From the NCBI RefSeq assembly GCF_022267315.1, contig NZ_JAIKLE010000004.1, positions 1 to 64,000 of the forward strand: a stretch of DNA of 64,000 bases, in the 5' to 3' direction. The stretch is from Maribellus maritimus. Lineage in GTDB: Bacteria; Bacteroidota; Bacteroidia; Bacteroidales; Prolixibacteraceae. Both the position numbers and the translations under genes were made by a program. The notes below the pieces were generated by a model. That model saw only the letters and a list, made by a program, of their open reading frames with translations, searched no databases and had not been told where the DNA came from. Below are positions 36,205 to 45,396 of the stretch, in pieces. The first letter of the stretch is position 1, and the number at the start of each line of letters is the position of its first letter.

Positions 36205-37281
36205 GATTGTTTTCATTTCATTTTCTTTTCTTGAAATTTCAGAAACCAGCCGGAATTGAGCACGGGCGCGTTCGATGTTATGATCAGCGTGTTTAATTTT
36301 ATAATAAACATCACCGTCCAGGTAATCAGTTAAAAAGCGAAGCCCCATAATAAAAGTCATAAATTTGGCTGAGTGAGGCAGAAGTTCAATTTCTTTTTTG
36401 GTTAAGAATGATTTTGTTTCCTCAAGAAAACCACGGGCAAACGATCTGTAAATTTCCAGATCTAGAGTAATTTTGTCTAAGTCGGTTTCATCTTCTTCTG
36501 TTGTGCAGGCGGCGGTTCTGATTGCATCTCCAAAGTCGAAGTGAACCAATCCGGGCATCACTGTATCCAGGTCAATAACACAAAGAATCTGACCATCTCT
36601 GTCAAACAGAATATTGTTTATTTTGGTATCGTTGTGTGTTATTCGCGAAGGAATTTCATTGTTCCTGTGTGCACGGATTAATGTGTGCATTTCCTCTTCA
36701 TGTTCAAGAACAAAATCAATTTCTTTTTGAGTAAGTGAAATTCGGTTCTGAAAATTAACCTCCAGAGCTTTTCTGAAATTCCGGTACCGAAATTCAATGT
36801 TATGAAAATCTACAATTGTTTCGTTTAAAGGTTTTCCGGGAAGATCAGCAAGTTGTTGCTGAAAGTGCCCAAAGCCTTTTCCGGCAAGAAACGCATGTTC
36901 CGGATTTTCTATCTTTTCAACACTCTGACTGCCCTCTACAAAAAGAAATACCGCCCAGTAATTTCCTTCAACATCCTTTGAAAAGTATTCTCCAGTTTTA
37001 GTCTGAATATGTGTGATGACTTTTTTATCGGTTTCTCCAACTCCCCGCAATTCCAATTTTTTACGAATATGGTCGGTTACCCTGATGATGTTTTCCATCA
37101 TTCCGGCAATGTCTTTAAAAACATAATGATTCTTACGCTGAAGAATATAATCCGACAGTCCTGTTTCTTTAATACTTATTCTAAACGTATCGTTAATGTG
37201 CCCGTTGCCAAAGGGTTCAATGTTCTCAACAGTTCCGTTGATACTAAATTGTGAGGCGATTTCAAAAAGAGGATATGACAT
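36187..37281 (-). CDS. APH-fold sugar kinase-like protein
   Basis: A 364-aa aminoglycoside-phosphotransferase-fold protein. The catalytic loop is RITHNDTKINNILFD and the metal-binding Asp is in CVIDLDTVMPGLVHFDFGD. Bacterial members next to nucleotidyltransferases include N-acetylhexosamine 1-kinases, which feed hexosamine 1-phosphates to a uridylyltransferase. The neighbour 2 bp upstream (37284) is exactly such a nucleotidyltransferase, so sugar 1-kinase activity is inferred; choline or aminoglycoside kinase activity is less likely. Confidence 0.72.
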   Translation of the reverse strand: MSYPLFEIASQFSINGTVENIEPFGNGHINDTFRISIKETGLSDYILQRKNHYVFKDIAGMMENIIRVTDHIRKKLELRGVGETDKKVITHIQTKTGEYFSKDVEGNYWAVFLFVEGSQSVEKIENPEHAFLAGKGFGHFQQQLADLPGKPLNETIVDFHNIEFRYRNFRKALEVNFQNRISLTQKEIDFVLEHEEEMHTLIRAHRNNEIPSRITHNDTKINNILFDRDGQILCVIDLDTVMPGLVHFDFGDAIRTAACTTEEDETDLDKITLDLEIYRSFARGFLEETKSFLTKKEIELLPHSAKFMTFIMGLRFLTDYLDGDVYYKIKHADHNIERARAQFRLVSEISRKENEMKTIIREIV

Positions 37282-37283
37282 GA

Positions 37284-38183
37284 CTAAAATAATTTTTCGG
37301 GATATTCACCTTTGTTAATTAATTCCCTGATTTTTTCAACTACAAAAGGTTTGTCTTCTTTGTATGTTACTCCAAACCAGGGTGAATTTGCTTCTAAAAC
37401 TTGTACTTCAACCTTTTTTTCCTGAATCAATTCAAAAACTACCGACGGAATGTACATCTCTGATTTTGGTTTGTGAATTTCGGTTTTCAGGAAATCGATA
37501 AATTTTTCTTCCAGAATGTTAAATAGGGCAGGTTTAAACCCCCAGTTATTCATCGAAACTATTTCATTTCCTGTTAATTGGTTTTCGATACCCCCTTCTT
37601 CTATGGAAACAATCTCTTTTCCTTTTTTTAGAATTTTAGTTGTTTCTACAATCTTTTGGAGGTTTTTTTCTCCATCAACATCACAAATTCCACGTGATAC
37701 TGTTCCGAAATCAGATAAAGTATTTTTTAAACGATATCCTACCATTGAATATTCTGATTCTTTTTTTGATTCAGAAAGGTAATCGGCCATTACTTTGTAT
37801 GCATTGTAGCCATAAAAATCGTCGGCATTCAGCGCACAAAATGGTTCTTTTACTGCGTCTCTGGCAACCAGAATGGCATGTGCAGTTCCCCAGGGCTTTT
37901 CACGTCCTTCGGGCAAAGTAAATCCTTTTGGAAGGTTGTCGAGTTCCTGGTAAACATATTCCACCTGAATTTTTCCCTGCAGTTTTTTATCAAATTTTTC
38001 TTTAAAAGCATCAGCAAAACTTTCGCGAATAATAAAAACAACTTTGCCAAATCCAGCTTTTATAGCGTCGTAAATCGAATAATCAATAATTGCTTCGCCG
38101 TTTGGTCCCACAGGTTCTACCTGTTTTAGTCCACCAAAACGGCTTCCCATTCCTGCTGCAAGTATCAATAAGGTAGGTTTCAT
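37284..38183 (-). CDS. Sugar nucleotidyltransferase
   Basis: A 299-aa NTP_transferase protein: LILAAGMGSRFGGLKQ at the start (nucleotide-binding GxGxR and the Lys), CALNADDFYGY with the metal-binding Asp, and a NNWGFKPALFNILEE segment. It probably activates a hexose/hexosamine 1-phosphate to a nucleotide sugar. It overlaps closely with the APH-fold kinase gene (2-bp gap) and lies 14 bp downstream of the transporter remnant. Confidence 0.85.
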   Translation of the reverse strand: MKPTLLILAAGMGSRFGGLKQVEPVGPNGEAIIDYSIYDAIKAGFGKVVFIIRESFADAFKEKFDKKLQGKIQVEYVYQELDNLPKGFTLPEGREKPWGTAHAILVARDAVKEPFCALNADDFYGYNAYKVMADYLSESKKESEYSMVGYRLKNTLSDFGTVSRGICDVDGEKNLQKIVETTKILKKGKEIVSIEEGGIENQLTGNEIVSMNNWGFKPALFNILEEKFIDFLKTEIHKPKSEMYIPSVVFELIQEKKVEVQVLEANSPWFGVTYKEDKPFVVEKIRELINKGEYPEKLF

Positions 38184-38197
38184 AAATTGTTTTTTTA

Positions 38198-38671
38198 TTA
38201 ATTAGATGTTCTGATTTTATGTCCGCTTATGGCATTGTAGAAAATAAAAAGGAAGCATGGAACAGCAGTCCTGTATCCATTTTGCGCTCCTACAGCATCT
38301 TTCAGGAATCCATAAAGTGTTGGAACAACAGCACCACCAGCAATAGCGGTTACCAATAACGAAGAACCTGCTTTGGTGAATTTACCGAGGTCGGCCATTG
38401 CCAGCTGCCACAATGCAGGCCACATTAAAGAACAACCCAGTGCCATCAAAAAGATAAAACAAATGGAGATGGCTGCCGGTGTAAATACAACCAAAAAGGA
38501 ACCGGCAAGAGCAGTTGCAGCACTAATATGAAGGGCTTTGTTTTGTAGCGGAACCAGATAACTGTTGATTCCCAGAGCAAATACAATGGCAAAAAACATA
38601 ATCCCTACAATGATCAAAGGGAAAAGGTACGAATGCTTCTTTCCAGCAGAGACGGTTGTTTTTTTGCTCAT
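38198..38671 (-). pseudogene. Internally deleted sugar MFS transporter (FucP-like)
   Basis: The 157-residue frame joins the N-terminus of a sugar MFS transporter (residues about 1-40: SYLFPLIIVGIMFFAIVFALG, INSYLVPL) directly to its C-terminal third (MALGCSLMWPALWQLAMADL, GKFTKAGSSLLVTAIAGGAVV, FLFIFYNAISGHKIRTSN). Full-length relatives have roughly 400-430 residues and twelve helices; about 260-270 residues, including the helices of the first half, are missing without a frame break. It is probably nonfunctional, or possibly a residual small membrane protein. It sits upstream of the kinase and nucleotidyltransferase genes that would use its imported sugar. Confidence 0.75.
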
Positions 38672-38845
38672 AATCTTTTTATTTTATCACGTAAATGGCG
38701 CTTTGCAATTTCTTATACGAAAGAAGGAAATCTTTTTGATAAAATAAAATATTTGTCAAAAAAGTTTTTAATTTTTTTAAAAAGATGCATTGTTTGATCT
38801 GTTTTATTTTAAAAGATTTGGGTGTTATTATATATTACTGAGAAT

Positions 38846-39358
38846 TTATTTGTACCAACTGGCATACATTCCGTAAGAATTTGCTATGCGGTTAATTTCT
38901 CCCTCAAGCAAATCTTCACTGATTTCTTTTATTTTTTTAGCGGGAATTCCGGCGTAAACACTACCTGATTCAACAACAGTGCCCTTTGTAACAACGGATC
39001 CTGCAGCTATAATCGTATTACTTTCAACAACTGCATTATCTAAAATTACCGAATTCATACCAATCATAACGTTATCTTTTATTGTACATCCATGAACAAT
39101 AGCTCCATGGGCAATGGTTACGTTATTCCCGATATTGGTTGGTGACTTTTTATATGTAGCATGTATCACTGCGTTGTCCTGTACATTGGTATTGTTTCCT
39201 ATTTTAATATAATGAACATCCCCACGCAGTACTGCATTAAACCAAATACTACAATTATCTCCCAATGAAACGTCTCCGATAATTGTCGCCGTCTCTGCTA
39301 AAAAACAACCATTCCCAATTGCTGGTGTTTTGCCGTTTAGAGTCTTTAATAGTGCCAC
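38846..39358 (-). CDS. Gamma-carbonic anhydrase-like hexapeptide-repeat protein
   Basis: A 170-aa left-handed beta-helix protein of the gamma-CA/PaaY family. Zn-binding histidines are placed in NAVIHATYKK and in TIAHGAIVHGCTI, and repeat turns such as IGDVSLGDNCSIWFNAVLRGD are clear. The family includes carbonic anhydrases and acyl-CoA-related proteins, so enzyme activity is uncertain. It is monocistronic between the transporter remnant and the korAB promoter. Confidence 0.9.
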   Translation of the reverse strand: MALLKTLNGKTPAIGNGCFLAETATIIGDVSLGDNCSIWFNAVLRGDVHYIKIGNNTNVQDNAVIHATYKKSPTNIGNNVTIAHGAIVHGCTIKDNVMIGMNSVILDNAVVESNTIIAAGSVVTKGTVVESGSVYAGIPAKKIKEISEDLLEGEINRIANSYGMYASWYK

Positions 39359-39508
39359 TATCTATAATAATTTTAAATTGGTTTCAAATATATTAAAACC
39401 TTTAAATAATTGAATATGTCATTACAAACTTGTTAAATAATGGTTATTTTTGTTTGTCGTAATTAGTGATAAAAAATTTATGGATTCGATTCTGGAATTA
39501 TAATCTTT

Positions 39509-39516
39509 TAATTTTG
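39509..39516 (+). promoter_or_regulatory. Predicted korAB promoter -7 box
   Basis: TAATTTTG matches TAnnTTTG exactly and lies 50 bp upstream of the korA start. No TTG at a -33 distance was found. Confidence 0.4.
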
Positions 39517-39566
39517 GGGTCGTTTTTCTTTTGAATTGAAGTTTTTAATGTATAAAGAATAATTAA

Positions 39567-41405
39567 ATGAAGGATGCAAAAGTAATTGAGTTGGATGAAG
39601 TCGCCATACGATTTTCAGGTGATTCAGGTGACGGAATGCAGCTTACAGGTACGTTGTTTTCGGATGCCACAGCTTTGTTGGGAAACGATATTTCGACTTT
39701 TCCCGACTATCCATCCGAGATCAGAGCTCCACAGGGAACGGTTGGAGGGGTATCAGGTTTTCAGGTACAATTCGGACAAAAACAAATTAATACTCCGGGT
39801 GATTATGCTCATGTTTTGATCGCGATGAACCCGGCAGCAGTTAAGGCAAATGCAAAATTTATGAAGCCCGGTGGTACCATAATTTATGACTCCGATGCTT
39901 TTAATGAGAAAAATCTAAATAAGGCGAATTTCAAAACTGATGATCCATTTGCTGAATGCAACCTTGATGATTATTTTAAAATTCCGGTTCCAATTTCGAG
40001 CTTAACCAAAGAAGGACTAAAAGATTTTGGTCTGGATAATAAAAGTGTTTTACGAAGTAAAAATATGTTTGCGCTTGGTTTGGTTTGCTGGATGTTTAAT
40101 CGCCCACTTGATTATATCGAAGAGTTTATCAAAAATAAATTTGCAAAGAAACCAGTTGTGGTTGAGTCAAACGTTAAGGTGTTGCATGACGGTTACAACT
40201 ACGGAATGAACATGCAGCATATGACTCCGAGTTATTTGGTAAATCCTGCAAATATTGAAAAAGGGACATACCGAAATATTAATGGAAATCATGCTACAGC
40301 CTGGGGATTGCTTGCTGCCGCTGAGAAATCAGGTTTGGAACTATTTTTAGGCTCTTATCCGATTACTCCGGCTACTGATATTTTATCGGCACTTTCGGAA
40401 AGAAAAGATTTAGGTGTAAAAACATTTCAGGCGGAAGATGAAATTGCGGGTATAACATCGGCGATAGGAGCTTCTTTTGCCGGCGACCTGGCCGTGACCA
40501 CTACATCCGGTCCGGGGCTTGCATTAAAATCGGAAGCCATAGGTTTGGCAGTTATGGCCGAGCTTCCGCTGGTAATTGTTAATGTTCAAAGAGGTGGTCC
40601 TTCAACCGGACTTCCAACCAAAACAGAACAATCAGATTTAATGCAGGCTTTGTACGGACGAAATGGTGAAAGTCCGGTTGTTGTATTGGCTGCAAGTACC
40701 CCTTCCGATTGTTTCTGGTATGCTTTTAAAGCAGCAAAAATTGCATTGGAAAGAATGGTTCCGGTACTGCTTTTAACTGATGGATTTTTGGGGAATGGAA
40801 GTGAACCATGGAGAATTCCAAAAATGTCGGAACTTCCGTCGATTACTCCACGGGTTGCAAAAGACGCCGGGAGTTTCCAGGCCTATAAACGTGATTCTGA
40901 AAACCTGGCCCGAGAATGGGCTTTCCCGGGGATGGCCGGTTTTGAGCATCGAATTGGTGGTCTGGAAAAGAATGAGACAGGTACTGTAAGCCATGATCCG
41001 GATAACCATCAAAAAAACACTGAGATTCGCGAAGAGAAAGTTGAGAGAGTGGTAGACATGGTTCCGGATTTGGAAACATGTGGTGACGATGAAGGAGACG
41101 TTTTGGTTGTTGCCTGGGGCGGAACATACGGGCACATGATAAGTACAGTTCGCGAACTCAGAAAAGAAGGTAAAAATGTGAGCCTTGCTCATTTTAATTA
41201 TATCAAACCACTTCCCAAAAATACAGCTGATGTATTCAGTAAGTTCAAAAAAATTATTGTATGTGAGTTAAATCTTGGGCAGTTTGCTTCCTATCTGCGG
41301 GACAAAATGCCACAATTTGAATATCACCAATACAATAAGGTAAAAGGCTTGCCATTTACTGTGAATGAATTGAAACAGAGCGTTTACAAATTACTGGAGG
41401 ATTAA
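39567..41405 (+). CDS. korA: 2-oxoglutarate:ferredoxin oxidoreductase, fused gamma-alpha subunit
   Basis: A 612-aa protein: an N-terminal gamma domain (about 1-200, RFSGDSGDGMQLTGTLFSDA) fused to the alpha domain (about 220-612, HATAWGLLAAAEKSGLELFLGSYPITP, VVNVQRGGPSTGLPTKTEQSD). With KorB it oxidatively decarboxylates a 2-oxoacid to acyl-CoA using ferredoxin, or runs in reverse to fix CO2. The exact 2-oxoacid cannot be read from the sequence; 2-oxoglutarate is the usual annotation. It ends 2 bp before korB. Confidence 0.92.
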   Translation: MKDAKVIELDEVAIRFSGDSGDGMQLTGTLFSDATALLGNDISTFPDYPSEIRAPQGTVGGVSGFQVQFGQKQINTPGDYAHVLIAMNPAAVKANAKFMKPGGTIIYDSDAFNEKNLNKANFKTDDPFAECNLDDYFKIPVPISSLTKEGLKDFGLDNKSVLRSKNMFALGLVCWMFNRPLDYIEEFIKNKFAKKPVVVESNVKVLHDGYNYGMNMQHMTPSYLVNPANIEKGTYRNINGNHATAWGLLAAAEKSGLELFLGSYPITPATDILSALSERKDLGVKTFQAEDEIAGITSAIGASFAGDLAVTTTSGPGLALKSEAIGLAVMAELPLVIVNVQRGGPSTGLPTKTEQSDLMQALYGRNGESPVVVLAASTPSDCFWYAFKAAKIALERMVPVLLLTDGFLGNGSEPWRIPKMSELPSITPRVAKDAGSFQAYKRDSENLAREWAFPGMAGFEHRIGGLEKNETGTVSHDPDNHQKNTEIREEKVERVVDMVPDLETCGDDEGDVLVVAWGGTYGHMISTVRELRKEGKNVSLAHFNYIKPLPKNTADVFSKFKKIIVCELNLGQFASYLRDKMPQFEYHQYNKVKGLPFTVNELKQSVYKLLED

Positions 41406-41407
41406 AA

Positions 41408-42469
41408 ATGACTGATTTAAAATATACCATAAAAGATTTTAAAAGCGAAAATGAAGTTCGCTGGTGTCCGGGGTGTGGTGACTATGCAATTATGAATGCT
41501 GTTCAACGGACTATGGCCGGAATGGGAATCCCACGTGAAAAATTTGCTGTTATTTCTGGTATTGGATGTTCTTCCAGGTTTCCCTATTATATGAGTACAT
41601 TCGGATTTCATACCATTCACGGGCGTGCTGCTGCTGTTGCCTCCGGTGTAAAAGCTGCAAATCCGGATTTAAGCGTTTGGGTAATAACAGGCGATGGCGA
41701 TGCAATGGCAATCGGGGGAAATCATTTTATCCATTTGATCCGCAGAAATATGGATCTAAATCTTGTTCTTTTTAATAACAGAATTTATGGTTTAACAAAA
41801 GGACAATATTCTCCAACGTCAGATCGTGGAGTTAAAACAAAAACATCTCCTTTTGGAACTGTTGAAGATCCATTTGTGCCGGGACAGCTGGTAATTGGAG
41901 CAAGAGGAACATTCTTTGCGCGCTCTATTGATAGTAATATCAAACTGAGCCAGGAAGTTTTTGACGGTGCAGCAAAACATAAAGGTACCTCGGTAGTTGA
42001 AGTACTTCAGAATTGTGTTATTTTTAATAACGGAATTCACAATGCAATTACAGATCCGAATCACCGGGCCGACCGGCAACTGATCCTTGAACATGGAAAA
42101 CCCATGCTTTTTGGTGAGGAAAATGAAAAGGGAATTATTTTCGAAAAAGGAAAGTTGAAAGTGGCGAAAGTTGGAGAGAATGGAGTGACAACAGACGATG
42201 TGCTTGTGCATGACGCGAATGAGCCTGATCCGACTATACACATGGCCTTAATTAATATGCAGTTACCTGATTTTCCGGTAGCATTTGGTGTTATCAGGAG
42301 TGTATCTGCACCGGTTTATGATGTTGAAATGGCTGCGCAGATTAAAACTGTTCAGCAAACCAGAAAGATTAAAAATGTGGATGAGTTGCTAAATTCCGGA
42401 AATACCTGGGAAGTAACAACCGAAAACGGATCAACCGGTAAAGATTGTCCAAAATTTGAGTTTAAATAA
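41408..42469 (+). CDS. korB: 2-oxoglutarate:ferredoxin oxidoreductase, beta subunit
   Basis: A 353-aa TPP-binding subunit. It has the CPGCGDY cluster-ligand motif near residue 22, GIGCSSRFPYY, and the TPP motif GDGDAMAIGGNHF followed by LVLFNNRIYGLTKGQYSPTS. It pairs with korA and lies 2 bp downstream. A strong bidirectional terminator at 42487 closes the operon. No ferredoxin gene is attached. Confidence 0.95.
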   Translation: MTDLKYTIKDFKSENEVRWCPGCGDYAIMNAVQRTMAGMGIPREKFAVISGIGCSSRFPYYMSTFGFHTIHGRAAAVASGVKAANPDLSVWVITGDGDAMAIGGNHFIHLIRRNMDLNLVLFNNRIYGLTKGQYSPTSDRGVKTKTSPFGTVEDPFVPGQLVIGARGTFFARSIDSNIKLSQEVFDGAAKHKGTSVVEVLQNCVIFNNGIHNAITDPNHRADRQLILEHGKPMLFGEENEKGIIFEKGKLKVAKVGENGVTTDDVLVHDANEPDPTIHMALINMQLPDFPVAFGVIRSVSAPVYDVEMAAQIKTVQQTRKIKNVDELLNSGNTWEVTTENGSTGKDCPKFEFK

Positions 42470-42486
42470 CAAAACAATACCTAAAC

Positions 42487-42522
42487 AAAAAAGCCTTGCA
42501 ATAAATACAGCAAGGCTTTTTT
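42487..42522 (+). terminator. Bidirectional terminator after korB
   Basis: AAAAAAGCCTTGC (42487-42499) is perfectly complementary to GCAAGGCTTTTTT (42510-42522), giving T-runs on both strands. It also ends the convergent small gene at 42544. Confidence 0.9.
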
Positions 42523-42543
42523 GTTCCTCTCTACTAAAATTAA

Positions 42544-42846
42544 TTAATTTAACTCAAACCATTCCGGATGTTTTATGAAAATACCAGCGTCTAATCCGGG
42601 GTAAAATGTATAAACAATTTTTAATGCATCTGCATACTCAATATTTTTTGTTTTAACATAATCGTACAAATGAGTATAATTAGATAAAGCAAATTCAACA
42701 GAGTAGCCAGCATAAATAATATTCCAAAAGGCTTCCAGTTCATCACTCGAAGCAGAAAAAAGCTCCTCCGCAATATCCTGAAACCGTTGGGAAGGAATTA
42801 CATCCCGGATTTTTTGTAGATAATTTAAAGTTGTTTTGTGTCCCAT
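42544..42846 (-). CDS. Hypothetical 100-aa protein
   Basis: A small acidic, mostly alpha-helical protein with no signal peptide, membrane segment or motif I recognise. It is rich in aromatic residues (for example FWNIIYAGYS, TFYPGLD, HPEWFEL), suggesting a compact fold. It has its own terminator-flanked position convergent to korB. It is probably a real gene because the frame is clean and has a plausible start, but its function is unknown. Confidence 0.6.
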   Translation of the reverse strand: MGHKTTLNYLQKIRDVIPSQRFQDIAEELFSASSDELEAFWNIIYAGYSVEFALSNYTHLYDYVKTKNIEYADALKIVYTFYPGLDAGIFIKHPEWFELN

Positions 42847-43030
42847 TTAGTAAAAATTTTGCGTCCATCTTATCACGGGGTAAAAGTATTAAACTTTGCG
42901 AATGAAACCATTTGATAACTTACTGGAATGGGAGGTAATAATGGCTGAATTTTAGTCAGTTAAATGCTGATCGCCAATAATGGAGGGAGCTTGAACATTG
43001 AATTTAAATTAAATATAAATTGTTGATGTG

Positions 43031-43630
43031 TTAAGATTTTATGTTCTTCCTTTTTATTACCGGCATATTTTCAAAGTCTTGTAAGGCGTTTATTAGCCCG
43101 ACTTTTGTGTATTTGTTGAGATCTTCAGGTGAGATTTTGCATACCTCAATTTGTTTTTTGTATAACAGTCGTTCGCGTTGGGTTCCTTTTAGCAAAGGAG
43201 TGTTTGGTGTCCACCATTTTTTGCCATCGAAAAATATGACGTTTGCTGTAAAACTGTCGGTAATATATCCTTTACTGACAATAAGAATATCGTCGCAATC
43301 TTTTCTTTTTTCAAATAATTCCTGAAGTGCGCTTCGGTTTGCATATTTTAAATGATAATCTACCTTGTTGTCTTCAATCAACTTCAGGCTCTCAATTTTT
43401 CTGTAACGATGAGGTAAAAATTCAATTTTTTCAATCTGTTCAGAATAAGTTACCCTGCAACGGAAAAGCCCGATTTTGCAGTGTTCAGGAATTTTTATGT
43501 AGCTTGATAAATTAATTTCTTCAGAAATATGAAATGCTTCTTTTCTGGCACTGTTCATTCTTGCATTGTGCCATTTAAGGTGAAATAATTTTCCGTTCTT
43601 ACATTTTATGGTTTCAAACAATGGGGACAT
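43031..43630 (-). CDS. pabC: Aminodeoxychorismate lyase-like class IV aminotransferase
   Basis: A 199-aa PLP fold-type IV protein that would release p-aminobenzoate from 4-amino-4-deoxychorismate. The start LFETIKCKNGKLFHLKWHNARM fits, with YLKYANR-like Lys (HLKYANRSALQ) as the probable PLP site and the late DSFTANVIFFDGKKWWTP and LLKGTQRERLLY blocks. It is shorter than the usual ~250-270 aa members. It overlaps pabB by 17 bp, which supports the assignment. Confidence 0.8.
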   Translation of the reverse strand: MSPLFETIKCKNGKLFHLKWHNARMNSARKEAFHISEEINLSSYIKIPEHCKIGLFRCRVTYSEQIEKIEFLPHRYRKIESLKLIEDNKVDYHLKYANRSALQELFEKRKDCDDILIVSKGYITDSFTANVIFFDGKKWWTPNTPLLKGTQRERLLYKKQIEVCKISPEDLNKYTKVGLINALQDFENMPVIKRKNIKS

Positions 43631-44585
43631 AGATTTTTTTTAGTAATTCTTCATATTCATTTTCCAATTCGCTCATAAAAGTAATCCCCCCGCCGCTTTT
43701 GTAAAATAACTGTTGGTTTATATTTTCAATAAAGCGAATCAGAACGCAGGAATCCAGATTTTTGCCATCAAAATAACCAAACACCCCGGTGTAATAACCA
43801 CGATCGTATTTTTCGGCATTTTTTATAATTTCCACCGTTTTTTTCTTTGGTGCTCCGGAAACAGAACCTGCCGGCAATTGAGAAAAAATAATGTTTCCAA
43901 TATTTTCACAATAGTCTTTGGGAAGGTCTCCTGAGATCTGGGAACTAACCTGCCAGAGATTTTTTTGATTGGTTTTTATCAGTTCAAGATAACGGAATTT
44001 ATCAACTGAGACATTTTCGGCAATAAGGCTCAAGTCGTTCCTGATGAGATCGACAATCGTATTATGTTCTGCTTTCTCTTTGGTATCTTCCAGAATTTTT
44101 TTTTCGGAATTTTCAATTTCTGCATCAATCGTTCCTTTCATTGGAAAAGAAAAAACTTTTCCATTTTCTATTTTTATAAATGTCTCCGGAGAAAAGCAAA
44201 CAAATTGATTTTTTAACAGGATTTTGTATTTCGCAGAACTTAAATAAAAAATGTCATCCAATGTCAGGTTGGTTTCAATTTCCGCTGGTTGAGTATAGTT
44301 GAGTAAATAGGTGTCGCCACTGAAAATATGTTGTTTTATCAAATCAAATCCTGATTTGTATTTCTCAAATGTCACCGGTTTGGTTTTCCATTTTAGCAGA
44401 CTCTTTTCACTTGTTGAAAAGGGTATGTTTGAATAACCGGGAATTTTAAACCATATTTTTTCTGATGATTCTGATAAAGCAGTTACAACCGCTTTTTTCA
44501 TTTCAAAATCAATGAGAAAAACAAATGGTTCTCCATCTTTTCCCATTCGATTCATCTGATTTTTTATGTCGCCCTTTTTTTTCAT
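43614..44585 (-). CDS. pabB: Aminodeoxychorismate synthase component I
   Basis: A 323-aa chorismate-binding enzyme of folate synthesis, matching the C-terminal catalytic domain of PabB without the long N-terminal extension. Conserved blocks are GDTYLLNYTQPAEIE, FSFPMKGTIDA, EKAEHNTIVDLIRNDLS, SQLPAGSVSGAPKKKTVEII and the late RGYYTGVFGYFDG with CVLIRFIE. The open frame begins at TTG 44597, but ATG at 44585 (MKKKGDIKNQ) is preferred. It overlaps pabC. A glutamine amidotransferase partner (PabA) is not nearby. Confidence 0.9.
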   Translation of the reverse strand: MKKKGDIKNQMNRMGKDGEPFVFLIDFEMKKAVVTALSESSEKIWFKIPGYSNIPFSTSEKSLLKWKTKPVTFEKYKSGFDLIKQHIFSGDTYLLNYTQPAEIETNLTLDDIFYLSSAKYKILLKNQFVCFSPETFIKIENGKVFSFPMKGTIDAEIENSEKKILEDTKEKAEHNTIVDLIRNDLSLIAENVSVDKFRYLELIKTNQKNLWQVSSQISGDLPKDYCENIGNIIFSQLPAGSVSGAPKKKTVEIIKNAEKYDRGYYTGVFGYFDGKNLDSCVLIRFIENINQQLFYKSGGGITFMSELENEYEELLKKIYVPIV

Positions 44586-44594
44586 GATTTGTAA

Positions 44595-44602
44595 CAAAGG
44601 TA
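44595..44602 (-). promoter_or_regulatory. Predicted pabB promoter -7 box
   Basis: On the minus strand TACCTTTG matches TAnnTTTG exactly and ends 10 bp before the preferred pabB ATG, implying a very short leader. Confidence 0.35.
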
Positions 44603-44661
44603 TAAAATTTTGTTCCCTGAAAATGGTGTCAAAATTCAGTGGCTAAACCATTCATAATTTT

Positions 44662-44669
44662 TATTTTTG
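44662..44669 (+). promoter_or_regulatory. Predicted promoter -7 box of the YggS-type gene
   Basis: TATTTTTG matches TAnnTTTG exactly and lies 18 bp upstream of the ATG at 44687. Confidence 0.4.
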
Positions 44670-44686
44670 ATAAAAAATAAAAGCAG

Positions 44687-45355
44687 ATGGATATAGCAAA
44701 GAAGATTTCTGAAATAAAACAAACTTTGCCTGAAGAAGTTAAACTTGTGGCGGTGTCGAAAACAAAACCCAACGAGGATATTTTAGTTGTTTATCATTCG
44801 GGGCATAGAATTTTTGGTGAAAATAAGGTTCAGGATTTAACTAAAAAGTATGAAGAATTGCCCAAAGATATTGAGTGGCATTTTATTGGCCATCTGCAGA
44901 GGAACAAAGTAAAATATATTGCTCCGTTTGTTTATTTAATTCATGGTGTGGATTCGGTAAAACTCTTAAAGGAGATAAATAAACAGGGAGCAAGGAACAA
45001 AAGAATAATTTCGTGCTTGTTACAATTTCATATAGCAGAGGAAGAAACCAAATTTGGTCTTTCTGTTGAGGAGGCAAAGGAATTGTTAAGCTCAAAGCAA
45101 TACAGGGCGTTTGAGAATATTCAAATAAAAGGTGTTATGGGGATGGCAACCTATACGGAAAACGAAGAACAGGTAGCAAAAGAGTTTAGAATGCTAAAAA
45201 ATATTTTTAATACGCTAAAAAATGAATACTTTTCCGATTCCAAAGATTTTTGCGAGATTTCAATGGGAATGTCTGACGATTATTTGTTAGCGGTAAAAGA
45301 GGGGAGTACAATGGTGCGAATTGGAAGTAAGATTTTTGGTGCCCGTAATTATTAG
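44687..45355 (+). CDS. YggS-type PLP homeostasis protein
   Basis: A 222-aa alanine-racemase-fold protein without enzymatic domain that binds PLP through a lysine in VAVSKTKP. The family landmarks HRIFGENKVQ, IEWHFIGHLQRNKVKYI and the late SMGMSDDYLLAVKEGSTMVRIGS are all present. It keeps PLP levels and amino-acid balance in many bacteria. It precedes the DHODH-like gene with a gap of 41 bp. Confidence 0.93.
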   Translation: MDIAKKISEIKQTLPEEVKLVAVSKTKPNEDILVVYHSGHRIFGENKVQDLTKKYEELPKDIEWHFIGHLQRNKVKYIAPFVYLIHGVDSVKLLKEINKQGARNKRIISCLLQFHIAEEETKFGLSVEEAKELLSSKQYRAFENIQIKGVMGMATYTENEEQVAKEFRMLKNIFNTLKNEYFSDSKDFCEISMGMSDDYLLAVKEGSTMVRIGSKIFGARNY

Positions 45356-45396
45356 AACTACAGTACAGACTTTAAATAAAAATAAAATCAAGATCG

